Shown: positions 1 to 5,345 of the stretch, piece by piece
Layout of the letters: every line of letters begins with the position of its first letter
Numbering within the stretch: position 1 is the first letter of the stretch
Assembly (NCBI GenBank): GCA_018817425.1
Contig: JAHITX010000037.1
Location: 1-37,388 of the forward strand
Reading direction: 5' to 3'
DNA from: Pseudomonadota bacterium
Lineage (GTDB): Bacteria > Desulfobacterota > Desulfobacteria > Desulfobacterales > RPRI01
Length of the DNA: 37,388 nt
The notes under the pieces: model-generated
What the model was told of the DNA's origin: nothing
The model's input: the letters and a program-made list of their open reading frames with translations, nothing else
Database searches by the model: none
Position numbers and translations under genes: made by a program

Positions 1-229
1 ATAAAAATTTAATAATAACAAAAACTATCGCATGAAAAAACTTTAGGGGTTAGTTGTAGTGCCTTACTTTGTAAACCTTTAAGATAATAACGCTTATTAT
101 TTTTATGCGAAAGTCGGGTTAGACATGGAATTGAAATTTTTTAACTGATACTTATTGATTTTATCTTGCCCCTTTAACCTTGTTCCTTTTAAACCTATAA
201 ATTTACGATCCCCCTTGGGCGGATTCGTA
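1..229. other. AT-rich leading region, no gene seen
   Basis: No credible gene is visible on either strand before the first repeat module. Open frames here overlap repeat sequence and have no recognisable product or ribosome site. The stretch runs directly into the repeat block at 230-458, so nothing before vapB (535) appears to be coding. Confidence 0.6.
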
Positions 230-296
230 TTACTGATTCTTCCTCTCAAAGAATCAGTAATAAATACTCTGAGACTCTGTGTTCTCTGTGAGAGAT
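230..296 (+). repeat. Structured repeat module 1 (hairpin plus tail only)
   Basis: A 12-bp perfect stem, TTACTGATTCTT (230-241) with AAGAATCAGTAA (249-260), encloses the loop CCTCTCA. The family tail follows and ends in GTGAGAGAT. The stem sequence differs completely from the usual AAGAATTTTT/AAAAATTCTT stem, yet pairing is perfect, and the loop and tail are kept. This is the best single piece of compensatory evidence that the hairpin itself is maintained. Confidence 0.8.
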
Positions 297-301
297 AAAA
301 A

Positions 302-458
302 CAGTTCATGACTTGATAAGCTTATGAGTTCGTGAGCAAACAATATGGTATCAGACTTCGCTATTCGATTCTGCGACAGCAGCAGTCAGCTTTATAAGCA
401 TTTTTCCTCTCAAAAATTCTTATAAAAACTCTGTAACTCTGTGCACTCTGCGAGAGAC
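302..458 (+). repeat. Structured repeat, subtype C (copy 1)
   Basis: About 157 bp. It opens with CAGTTCATGACTTG, contains the palindrome ATAAGCTTAT, then a CTGCGACAGCAG mini-hairpin, GTCAG, a hairpin with loop CCTCTC, and the CTCTGT-rich tail. Near-identical copies lie at 1898-2054 and 4199-4355. The left stem arm here has one mismatch (TATAAGCATTTTT), and the tail reads CGAGAG instead of TGAGAG, so this copy is slightly decayed. Confidence 0.85.
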
Positions 459-534
459 AAAAATAATATTATAAATTAACAAGTCTTATAATTTACAGAC
501 ACTTATAGCATATACATAAGAAATCGGAGGAATA

Positions 535-765
535 ATGAACACAGCAAAAATTTTTAAAAGCGGAAATTCTCAGGCGGTAAGACTGCCAAAAGAATTTCAA
601 TTTGATACGTCGGAGGTTCAAATTTTTCGAAGGGGAGATGAGATTATTCTCAAAAAAAGTCCAAAAAGTTTAGTCAAGGTATTTGAACTACTAACTAAAT
701 TATCAGATGACTTTATGATAAATGGTAGGCAGCAACCGGCTGTTCAGGAACGAGAGATATTCTAA
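535..765 (+). CDS. vapB: VapB/VagC-type antitoxin (AbrB-like)
   Basis: This 76-residue protein reads as a SpoVT/AbrB-fold antitoxin of the VapB/VagC group. The N-terminus MNTAKIFKSGNSQAVRLPKE carries the family's SGNSQAVRLPK signature, followed by the V-x-I-x-RRGDEIIL strand pair of a swapped-hairpin DNA-binding domain. The C-terminal third would normally wrap and inhibit the VapC PIN RNase. The start is fixed by a strong GGAGGA ribosome site a few bases upstream. The stop codon overlaps the ATG of the following vapC by one base, the usual translational coupling. That toxin is truncated, so this is now an orphan antitoxin. Such antitoxins normally autorepress their own promoter. The family assignment is firm and present activity is inferred. 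Confidence 0.9.
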   Translation: MNTAKIFKSGNSQAVRLPKEFQFDTSEVQIFRRGDEIILKKSPKSLVKVFELLTKLSDDFMINGRQQPAVQEREIF

Positions 766-866
766 TGTATATGCTCGATACAGATATTTGCATTTACATT
801 ATTAAACATAAGCCAACAATTATGTACACTTCACTCAAAAAAACGCTCAAACTGAAGAATTTTTAG
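765..866 (+). pseudogene. vapC: Truncated vapC PIN-domain toxin
   Basis: The ATG at 765 overlaps the vapB stop. The frame begins MYMLDTDICIYIIKHKP, the typical N-terminus of a VapC PIN-domain RNase with the first catalytic Asp in LDTDICIY. After about 17 residues similarity is lost. The frame stops at 866 after 33 codons, against roughly 130 in intact VapC. The stop TAG falls at the very beginning of a subtype A repeat (863-1005), and no PIN C-terminus follows the repeat. The simplest reading is that deletion and/or repeat insertion removed the toxin body. It cannot make an active nuclease. Confidence 0.8.
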
Positions 867-1005
867 CCGCAGACAAACGCATAAAGAGATTTGATTAATG
901 TTCAAATAAAACTTACCTGCGATAGCAGCATGTCAGCATTTTAAGAATTTTTCCTCTCAAAAAATTCTTAAAAAACTCTGTGACTCTGAGTGCTCTGTGA
1001 GAGAC
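863..1005 (+). repeat. Structured repeat, subtype A (copy 1)
   Basis: About 143 bp, starting TTAGCCGCAGACAAACGC. It continues through CTGCGATAGCAG, ATGTCAG, the hairpin TTAAGAATTTTT-CCTCTC-AAAAAATTCTTAA, and the tail ending TGAGAGAC. It matches the copy at 37191-37334 almost base for base, and the copy at 1743-1892 closely. Its first bases supply the stop codon of the vapC remnant. Confidence 0.85.
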
Positions 1006-1041
1006 AAAAATAGTATTTAATAATTTTAAAATAATATCATA

Positions 1042-1344
1042 ATGCAAAAAGAACTTACTTATACCAATATAATAAATAGTTTAAAAGCTGAAAAGGACTT
1101 TCTTTGTAAAGAATATGGTGTTATTGAAATCGGCTTATTCGGTTCATATGCCTTTGGAACTCCAAGTAAAGACAGCGATATTGATCTTTTAATTGAATTC
1201 AAAGAACCAAAGTTTGAACATCTTGCCGGACTTATAATTTATCTAGAAAATAAATTTAATAAAAAGATTGAAATAATAAGAAAAAGTAAAAATATCAAAA
1301 GCCGGTTTATTCAAGGTATAGAAAATAAAGTTATTTATGTCTGA
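1042..1344 (+). CDS. mntA: MntA-like nucleotidyltransferase antitoxin
   Basis: A 100-residue minimal nucleotidyltransferase (MNT fold). The catalytic signature is clear: GLFGSYAFGT (about residues 31-40) followed by DSDIDLLIEF, i.e. GS-x(n)-DxD with the two metal-binding aspartates. In the characterised HepT-MntA systems, MntA transfers AMP from ATP to a tyrosine in the RX4HXY motif of HepT and so neutralises it. The partner hepT begins inside the end of this gene (8-nt overlap, 1337-1344), so the pair is translationally coupled. No strong ribosome site precedes the ATG. The gene lies 36 nt after a subtype A repeat, which may shape its leader. Family assignment is strong. Confidence 0.9.
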   Translation: MQKELTYTNIINSLKAEKDFLCKEYGVIEIGLFGSYAFGTPSKDSDIDLLIEFKEPKFEHLAGLIIYLENKFNKKIEIIRKSKNIKSRFIQGIENKVIYV

Positions 1345-1702
1345 TAATTTCATAACAGATAACTTTGAAAGTATTTTTGAAGCCATATTGCTGATCGAAT
1401 GTAGGTTCGCTGAGGTTAGTAAAGCAGAAGATTTTGTTTTATCCCCTCATGGTGTTATTATACTCGATTCAATTGCCATGAGGCTGCAAGTAATTGGAGA
1501 ATTAGTTAAAAAAATCGAAAAATCAGATCGGTCTCTTCTTGATAAATATTCGAATATTAAATGGGATTTGATTATCAGATTAAGAGATATTATATCTCAC
1601 CACTATGCTGTTATTGACCATGAAATAATTTATGATATATGCAAAAATCATATTCCTCCACTCAAAGCATCAGTTTTAAAAATTCTTGAAAAAACTCTGT
1701 GA
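1337..1702 (+). CDS. hepT: HepT-like toxin (DUF86/HEPN RNase)
   Basis: A 121-residue all-helical HEPN-superfamily protein of the HepT/DUF86 type. The active-site motif RDIISHHY (about residues 82-89) fits RX4HXY: Arg and His form the RNase centre and the Tyr is the residue MntA adenylylates. The region GVIILDSIAMRLQVIGELVKK is also typical. It overlaps mntA by 8 nt. The last residues, KILEKTL, and the TGA stop are encoded by a partial copy of the dispersed repeat (from about 1675), so the C-terminal tail has probably been replaced by repeat sequence. The catalytic motif lies well upstream and is intact, so the toxin may still work. Confidence 0.9.
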   Translation: MSDNFITDNFESIFEAILLIECRFAEVSKAEDFVLSPHGVIILDSIAMRLQVIGELVKKIEKSDRSLLDKYSNIKWDLIIRLRDIISHHYAVIDHEIIYDICKNHIPPLKASVLKILEKTL

Positions 1703-1724
1703 CTCTGAGAACTCTGTGAGAGAT
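1675..1724 (+). repeat. Partial structured repeat overlapping the end of hepT
   Basis: This copy keeps only the right stem arm (AAAAATTCTT) and the tail CTCTGTGACTCTGAGAAC through TGAGAGATT. The left arm and the CCTCTC loop are missing. It overlaps the final codons and stop of hepT. The tail variant CTCTGAGAACTCTG matches the copy at 37191-37334. Confidence 0.75.
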
Positions 1725-1742
1725 TAATTTGCAGTAAATATA

Positions 1743-1892
1743 TTCAGCCGCAGACAAACGCAGAAAGAGATTTGGTGAACATTCAATTATAAGACAACTT
1801 ACCTGCGATAGCAGTATGTCAGCATTTTAAGAATTTTTCCTCTCAAAAAATTCTTATAAAAACTCTGTGACTCTGTGTTCTCTGTGAGAGAT
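1743..1892 (+). repeat. Structured repeat, subtype A (copy 2)
   Basis: Begins TTCAGCCGCAGACAAACGCAG, then CTGCGATAGCAG, TATGTCAG, the CCTCTC-loop hairpin (about 1828-1860) and the tail ending TGAGAGAT. It abuts a subtype C copy starting 6 nt downstream, giving a tandem A-C arrangement. The short spacer ATAAAAACAG is also found between the B and C copies at 4191-4201 and before the C copy at 302. Confidence 0.85.
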
Positions 1893-1897
1893 AAAAA

Positions 1898-2054
1898 CAG
1901 TTCATGACTTGATAAGCTTATGAGTTCGTGAGCAAACAATATGGTATCAGACTTCGCTATTCGATTCTGCGACAGCAGCAGTCAGCTTTATAAAAATTTT
2001 TCCTCTCAAAAATTCTTATAAAAACTCTGTGATTCTGTGTTCTCTGTGAGAGAC
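1898..2054 (+). repeat. Structured repeat, subtype C (copy 2)
   Basis: Nearly identical to the copies at 302-458 and 4199-4355. The left stem arm reads TATAAAAATTTTT, so pairing with AAAAATTCTTATA has a mismatch. The tail ends TGAGAGAC at 2054, only 11 nt before the ATG of the GxxExxY gene, and its GAGAG (2048-2052) is the only ribosome-site-like sequence before that start. Confidence 0.85.
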
Positions 2055-2065
2055 AAAAAATCATA

Positions 2066-2449
2066 ATGGACATAAACAAAATATCTTCAGATATAATTAA
2101 AGCAGCAATAAACGTACATAAAGAACTTGGCCCTGGATTATTAGAATCCGTCTATCAATCATGCATGCTAATTGAGTTAAATGAAATGGGCATAAATGTG
2201 AAAGCTGAGATACCCATACCAATAAAATACAGGGGACAAGATATCACAGATCAAGGTTTCAGGATTGATCTGCTTGTTGATGATATCGTAATTGTTGAAC
2301 TTAAATCAGTTGAACAAATCAAAGACATACATAAAAAACAGTTACTGACATATTTAAAATTAGCTAACAAGCCTTTAGGACTCCTGATAAACTTTAACAA
2401 AATATTGTTAAAAGACGGGCTAACCCGTATTATCAATGACCAACATTGA
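2066..2449 (+). CDS. GxxExxY family protein
   Basis: A 127-residue member of the GxxExxY family (PD-(D/E)XK nuclease-like fold). The naming motif appears as GLLESVY (about residues 24-30) after the HKELGPG lead-in. The nuclease-like core follows as FRIDLLVDDIVIVELKSVE (about residues 66-84), with Asp and E-x-K in the expected positions. The C-terminal segment KPLGLLINFNK is also characteristic. The family's cellular role is not established. Members are common in repeat-rich environmental genomes and often stand alone, as here. No classical Shine-Dalgarno is present, and the GAGAG at the end of the preceding repeat is the best candidate. A subtype of the same repeat follows immediately after the stop. 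Confidence 0.88.
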   Translation: MDINKISSDIIKAAINVHKELGPGLLESVYQSCMLIELNEMGINVKAEIPIPIKYRGQDITDQGFRIDLLVDDIVIVELKSVEQIKDIHKKQLLTYLKLANKPLGLLINFNKILLKDGLTRIINDQH

Positions 2450-2526
2450 TTGTCAGTCTTTAAAGATTTTTTTTCCTCTCAAAAAATTCTTAAAAAAACT
2501 CTGTGACTCTGTGTTCTGTGAGAGAC
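2450..2526 (+). repeat. Structured repeat module (hairpin plus tail)
   Basis: Starts with TTGTCAG right after the GxxExxY stop codon. It continues with an imperfect hairpin (TTTAAAGATTTTTTTT / AAAAAATTCTTAAA) around loop CCTCTC, and a shortened tail ending TGAGAGAC. The upstream subtype-specific half is absent. Confidence 0.75.
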
Positions 2527-2536
2527 AAAAATAATA

Positions 2537-2695
2537 TCTCACAGAGCCCGCGGAGATCACAAAGATAAATAATACATATAGTTACATACGATGATAAGTA
2601 AGCTTCCTGCGGAGCAGTATGTCAGGTTTTAAAGAATTTTCCTCTCAAAAATTCTTAAAAAATAACTCTGTGACTCTGTGCTCTCTGTGAGAGAC
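2537..2695 (+). repeat. Structured repeat, subtype B (copy 1), MITE-like ends
   Basis: About 159 bp. Opens TCTCACAGAGCCCGCGGAGA and closes with the CTCTGTG tail ending CTGTGAGAGAC. The ends form an imperfect terminal inverted repeat of about 30 bp: TCTCACAGAG at the left is the exact complement of CTCTGTGAGA at the right. Internally it has CTGCGGAGCAG, TATGTCAG and the hairpin AAGAATTTT-CCTCTC-AAAATTCTT. The 3' flank AGCCATTAAATAACCGATA (2702-2720) is shared, with a small insertion, by the flank of the copy at 3256-3391. Confidence 0.85.
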
Positions 2696-2804
2696 AAAAA
2701 TAGCCATTAAATAACCGATAGCCGTAGACCTTGCTTCCACACATCAAGTTGATCGACGATAAGGGAACAACGTTTAAAGTTGAAGAGAAAGGAAGGAAAA
2801 TAAT

Positions 2805-3017
2805 ATGCCAAAATTAAAAGATATTGATATTAATTATGATCAGATAAAAGATTTGGTCTATCAATTGGCTTTTGAAAAAAAGATGGCTCTTATAAAGGAA
2901 ATTGTTAAGGATAGAAGCTATCAAGCAAACTTTTATCGTTTTGCAGATTCATTGTTAAAAAAGTATGACATCCCTGATATGAATGAATCCGAACTGGATA
3001 ACTATCTTCATGAGTAG
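2805..3017 (+). CDS. Small hypothetical protein, possible antitoxin
   Basis: A 70-residue charged helical protein that I do not recognise as a named family. It starts after an excellent ribosome site (AAGGAAGG, about 8 nt upstream of ATG). It contains YQLAFEKKMALIKEIVKDRSY (about residues 19-39), which reads as one long amphipathic helix, and ends in an acidic stretch, DMNESELDNYLHE. Size, charge and position suggest the antitoxin of a type II pair. The next frame overlaps its end by 8 nt and looks like the C-terminus of a PIN-domain toxin (3010-3111). Small proteins of this kind precede PIN toxins in many genomes, but the role here is inference. Confidence 0.65.
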   Translation: MPKLKDIDINYDQIKDLVYQLAFEKKMALIKEIVKDRSYQANFYRFADSLLKKYDIPDMNESELDNYLHE

Positions 3018-3111
3018 TCTTTTCCCGTTAAAACTGGGGTATTACAAAGGAATAGAAATAGTGAGAGCCGCAGAATTTCTTTCAATCATTTCAAAAAGAA
3101 TAGCTGAGTAA
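3010..3111 (+). pseudogene. Possible C-terminal remnant of a PIN-domain toxin
   Basis: A 33-codon frame starts at an ATG overlapping the end of the preceding gene by 8 nt, the geometry expected of a toxin. Its sequence includes LKLGYYKGIEIVRAAEFLSI, which resembles the last residues of COG1569-type PIN toxins (pattern DLL-x-L-x-x-YKGI-x-I-x-x-x-x-EFL). The PIN N-terminus and all catalytic acidic residues are absent. I read this as a toxin gene that lost most of its body by internal deletion while keeping its start and tail. The similarity is by eye over about 20 residues, so confidence is limited. Confidence 0.4.
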
Positions 3112-3255
3112 GAGCCAACATTCATAAAAATGTTGTCGAACTTGGGTTAACTACTGTAAATCGGAAACCATAAACTTTATTTTTTTCATGCGATGGTCTC
3201 AAGCCTGGATGCTCTATGCTCCTGCGATACTCCAGGAACATTTTGATTTATAATC
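3112..3255. other. Non-coding spacer after the PIN remnant
   Basis: No gene or clear regulatory signal was seen. It precedes a subtype B repeat and contains a loosely paired segment around CCTGG...CCAGG (about 3206-3237) without a following T-run, so it is not called a terminator. Confidence 0.5.
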
Positions 3256-3391
3256 TCTCACAGAGTTCTCAGAGATCACAAAGATAGTAATAGTTTATGA
3301 GTTCATAAGTTGCGGTAGCAGTATGTCAGTCTTTTTAAAAATTTTCCTCTCAAAAAATTCTAGAAAGACTCTGTGACTCTCTGTGAGAGAC
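3256..3391 (+). repeat. Structured repeat, subtype B (copy 2)
   Basis: Opens TCTCACAGAGTTCTCAGAGA and closes ACTCTCTGTGAGAGAC, with imperfect terminal inverted repeats. The mini-hairpin is TTGCGGTAGCAG. The main hairpin is lengthened: GTCTTT upstream of the left arm pairs with AAAGAC downstream of the right arm, another pairing-preserving variation around loop CCTCTC. The 3' flank AGCCATTAAAT...ACCGATAACCG is shared with the flank of the copy at 2537. Confidence 0.8.
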
Positions 3392-3465
3392 AAAACAGCC
3401 ATTAAATTATTAACCGATAACCGCAAACAGTTTATAGCCTTACTTTGCACGAAAGGATCAGATCT

Positions 3466-3705
3466 ATGAAAGTATTTGAATATACTGCTGTAGTATGGAA
3501 AGAAACAGAGGGATATGTTTCTAAGTGCTCCGAACTGGGTGTGGCCAGTTATGGTGAGTCTTTTCATCAGGCAGTAAGCAATCTGCGTGAAGCAGTTGAA
3601 TTATATCTGGAAAATGCATTAGAGCTTAACCTGATTGAGGATATGGAAGAAAGTCTAACCACAAAAGAAAAATTTACGGCTCACTTGGAGGCAACGCTTC
3701 CGTGA
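3466..3705 (+). CDS. hicB: HicB-family antitoxin
   Basis: A 79-residue HicB antitoxin with the partial RNase H-like fold. Typical features are FEYTAVVWKETEGYVSKCSE (the Y-x-a-x-v-x-x-E-x-x-G-Y-x-a-x-c-x-E pattern), then GVASYGESFHQAVSNLREAVELYLE. It binds and blocks HicA, and in most systems also represses the operon. I place the start at ATG 3466, which has AAAGGA about 9 nt upstream, rather than at an in-frame TTG 21 nt earlier. The stop overlaps the hicA GTG start by 4 nt (GTGA), so the two are translationally coupled. Gene order is antitoxin first. The protein is on the short side and lacks an added C-terminal DNA-binding domain. Confidence 0.92.
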   Translation: MKVFEYTAVVWKETEGYVSKCSELGVASYGESFHQAVSNLREAVELYLENALELNLIEDMEESLTTKEKFTAHLEATLP

Positions 3706-3941
3706 CAAAACTGCCGATTATTTCTTCAAAACAGGCGATAAAAGCTCTCAGAGCTGCCGGATTTGAGGATGCTCCAAAAAGGGGAAAAGGCAGCCATATC
3801 GCATTGGTTATGCGAGGTTCAGAGAAAACAAGACTTGTAATAGTACCGGATAGCAAGGCATTACCACGGGGTACTCTGCATGCCATTTTGGATCAGGCTG
3901 GACTTGACAGGAATGAATTTATAGAACTTTTAAAAAAATAG
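3702..3941 (+). CDS. hicA: HicA-family mRNA interferase toxin
   Basis: A 79-residue HicA toxin with the double-stranded RNA-binding-like fold. SSKQAIKALRAAGFEDAPKR is the family's first helix-loop. GKGSHIALV (about residues 28-36) carries the catalytic His in the G-S-H motif. ALPRGTLHAILDQAGLDRNEF is the typical C-terminal helix. The predicted activity is ribosome-independent mRNA cleavage when HicB is degraded. Translation starts at GTG 3702 with GGAGG about 10 nt upstream inside hicB, overlapping the hicB stop. All expected residues are present, so this appears to be a complete pair, unlike the two broken toxins nearby. Confidence 0.93.
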   Translation: MTKLPIISSKQAIKALRAAGFEDAPKRGKGSHIALVMRGSEKTRLVIVPDSKALPRGTLHAILDQAGLDRNEFIELLKK

Positions 3942-3994
3942 AATGCGCTTATGAACTCCATAGGATATTATTTATCCATCCACATAGAACCGTT

Positions 3995-4025
3995 TCTCTG
4001 CGATTCTGAGTACTCTGTGAGAGAC
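3995..4025 (+). repeat. Partial repeat tail
   Basis: Only the tail of the family is present (CTCTGCGATTCTGAG to TGAGAGAC), 10 nt upstream of a full subtype B copy. The subtype B copy at 2537 is likewise preceded by a tail with the same spacer (AAAAATAATA), so tail plus B may have moved as one unit. Confidence 0.7.
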
Positions 4026-4035
4026 AAAAATAATA

Positions 4036-4192
4036 TCTCACAGAGCCCGCGGAGATCACAAAGATAAATAATACATATAGTTCATAAGTTGATAAGTAAG
4101 CTTACTGCGAAGCAGTATGTCAGGTTTTAAAGAATTTTCCTCTCAAAAATTCTTTAAAAATAACTCTGTGACTCTGTGTTCTCTGTGAGAGA
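4036..4192 (+). repeat. Structured repeat, subtype B (copy 3)
   Basis: Near-identical to 2537-2695: TCTCACAGAGCCCGCGGAGA left end, CTGCGAAGCAG mini-hairpin, TATGTCAG, hairpin TTTAAAGAATTTT-CCTCTC-AAAAATTCTTTAAA, tail ending TGAGAGAT. Where the copy at 2537 has TTCTTAAA in the right arm, this one has TTCTTTAAA, which restores a longer match to the left arm. Confidence 0.85.
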
Positions 4193-4198
4193 TAAAAA

Positions 4199-4355
4199 CA
4201 GTTCATGACTTGATAAGCTTATGAGTTCGTGAGCAAACAATATGGTATCAGACTTCGCTATTCGATTCTGCGACAGCAGCAGTCAGCTTTATAAGAATTT
4301 TTCCTCTCAAAAATTCTTATAAAAACTCTGTGACTCTGTGCTCTCTGTGAGAGAT
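4199..4355 (+). repeat. Structured repeat, subtype C (copy 3), abutting a start codon
   Basis: Near-identical to 302-458 and 1898-2054, with a perfect stem TATAAGAATTTTT / AAAAATTCTTATA around CCTCTC. The tail ends TGAGAGATT, and GAGAG (4349-4353) lies 9 nt before the ATG of the deacetylase gene at 4363. With the B copy upstream, the 421-nt gap between hicA and that gene is almost entirely repeat DNA. Confidence 0.85.
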
Positions 4356-4362
4356 TCTTCTA

Positions 4363-5289
4363 ATGCATAAATCCTACTACATAATAAAATCATTCTTACC
4401 CCGCCGGCTGCAGATTTATATCCGGCGCAAGGTTTTAATAAAAAAACGCCATAATTATAAAGATGTCTGGCCTATAGACGAAAAGGCTGCAAAGCCTCCT
4501 GATGCTTTTACAGGTTGGCCTGATGGGAAAAAATTCGCTCTTGTCTTGACACATGATGTAGAAAATGCAAAAGGACACGATAAGTGTAAGAAACTGGCGG
4601 AAGTGGATGAAAGTTTTGGGTTTAGATCATCTTTTAATTTTGTTGCAAAAGATTATCCTGTTTCAGCTAAACTACGCCAATATCTTACAGAACGGGGATT
4701 TGAAGTCGGAATACACGGCCTGCATCATGATAAAAACCCGTTTCGGTCAAAAGCAGTATTTCAGAAACAGGCTGAGGAAATCAACCGCTTTTTAAAAGAA
4801 TGGAATGCAGTAGGCTTTCGTTGCCCAAGCATGTATCACAATCTTGAAATGCTTCATGAGTTGGATATTGAATATGATGCCTCTACATTTGATACCGATC
4901 CTTTTGAACCTCAGCCTGACGGCATGGGTACAATATTTCCATTCCAGGTGACGGCTGATTACAATCAACATTTGAGACCTTTGAAGTATGTTGAGCTTCC
5001 TTACACCCTCCCCCAGGATTTTCTGCTGTACATACTCATGCGGGAGAAAAGTATAGAGATATGGAAAAATAAACTGGACTGGATTGCGGAAAAAGGAGGC
5101 ATGGCCCTCCTGATTACTCATCCTAACTATATAAACTTTGATAAAAAACCTGATTATGATCAATATCCTCTACATTACTACACGGATTTTCTTGAATACA
5201 TTAAATCAAAATATGAAGGGCAATACTGGCATGCACTACCAAAAGACATGGCACATTTTTGGGCCGATAATTACGGAACTCATCTTTAA
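4363..5289 (+). CDS. NodB-like polysaccharide deacetylase family protein
   Basis: A 308-residue protein of the carbohydrate esterase 4/NodB superfamily. Visible motifs are THDV at residues 63-66 (motif 1, catalytic-base Asp and metal ligand), HGLHH at 118-122 (motif 2, H-x3-H metal ligands), FRCPSMYHN (about 153-161, motif 3 R-x-P), and LLITHPNY near the C-terminus (motif 5 His). No signal peptide is evident; the N-terminus is basic (RRLQIYIRRKVLIKKRH), so it may act in the cytoplasm or at the membrane face. It would remove N- or O-acetyl groups from a sugar in the polymer or a precursor. It is the first gene of the polysaccharide locus. Its only ribosome-site-like sequence is GAGAG supplied by the preceding repeat. 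Confidence 0.85.
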   Translation: MHKSYYIIKSFLPRRLQIYIRRKVLIKKRHNYKDVWPIDEKAAKPPDAFTGWPDGKKFALVLTHDVENAKGHDKCKKLAEVDESFGFRSSFNFVAKDYPVSAKLRQYLTERGFEVGIHGLHHDKNPFRSKAVFQKQAEEINRFLKEWNAVGFRCPSMYHNLEMLHELDIEYDASTFDTDPFEPQPDGMGTIFPFQVTADYNQHLRPLKYVELPYTLPQDFLLYILMREKSIEIWKNKLDWIAEKGGMALLITHPNYINFDKKPDYDQYPLHYYTDFLEYIKSKYEGQYWHALPKDMAHFWADNYGTHL

Positions 5290-5345
5290 CAAAAGCACCG
5301 TTATTAATCTGATTTTTTATGAGAAAGAGAGGTAAAAACTTTGTG

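Noticed and set aside
103-309. Minus-strand open frame of about 68 codons
   Set aside because: It lies over a repeat hairpin and tail, has no ribosome site and its product resembles nothing; it is a by-product of repeat sequence.
3295-3567. Minus-strand open frame across the subtype B repeat and hicB
   Set aside because: It overlaps the well-supported hicB gene and repeat DNA and has no recognisable domain.
230-4355. CRISPR array formed by the repeated CTCTGTG-rich units
   Set aside because: The units are about 140-160 bp, differ in subtype, are separated by genes and irregular distances, and no uniform spacers or cas genes are present.
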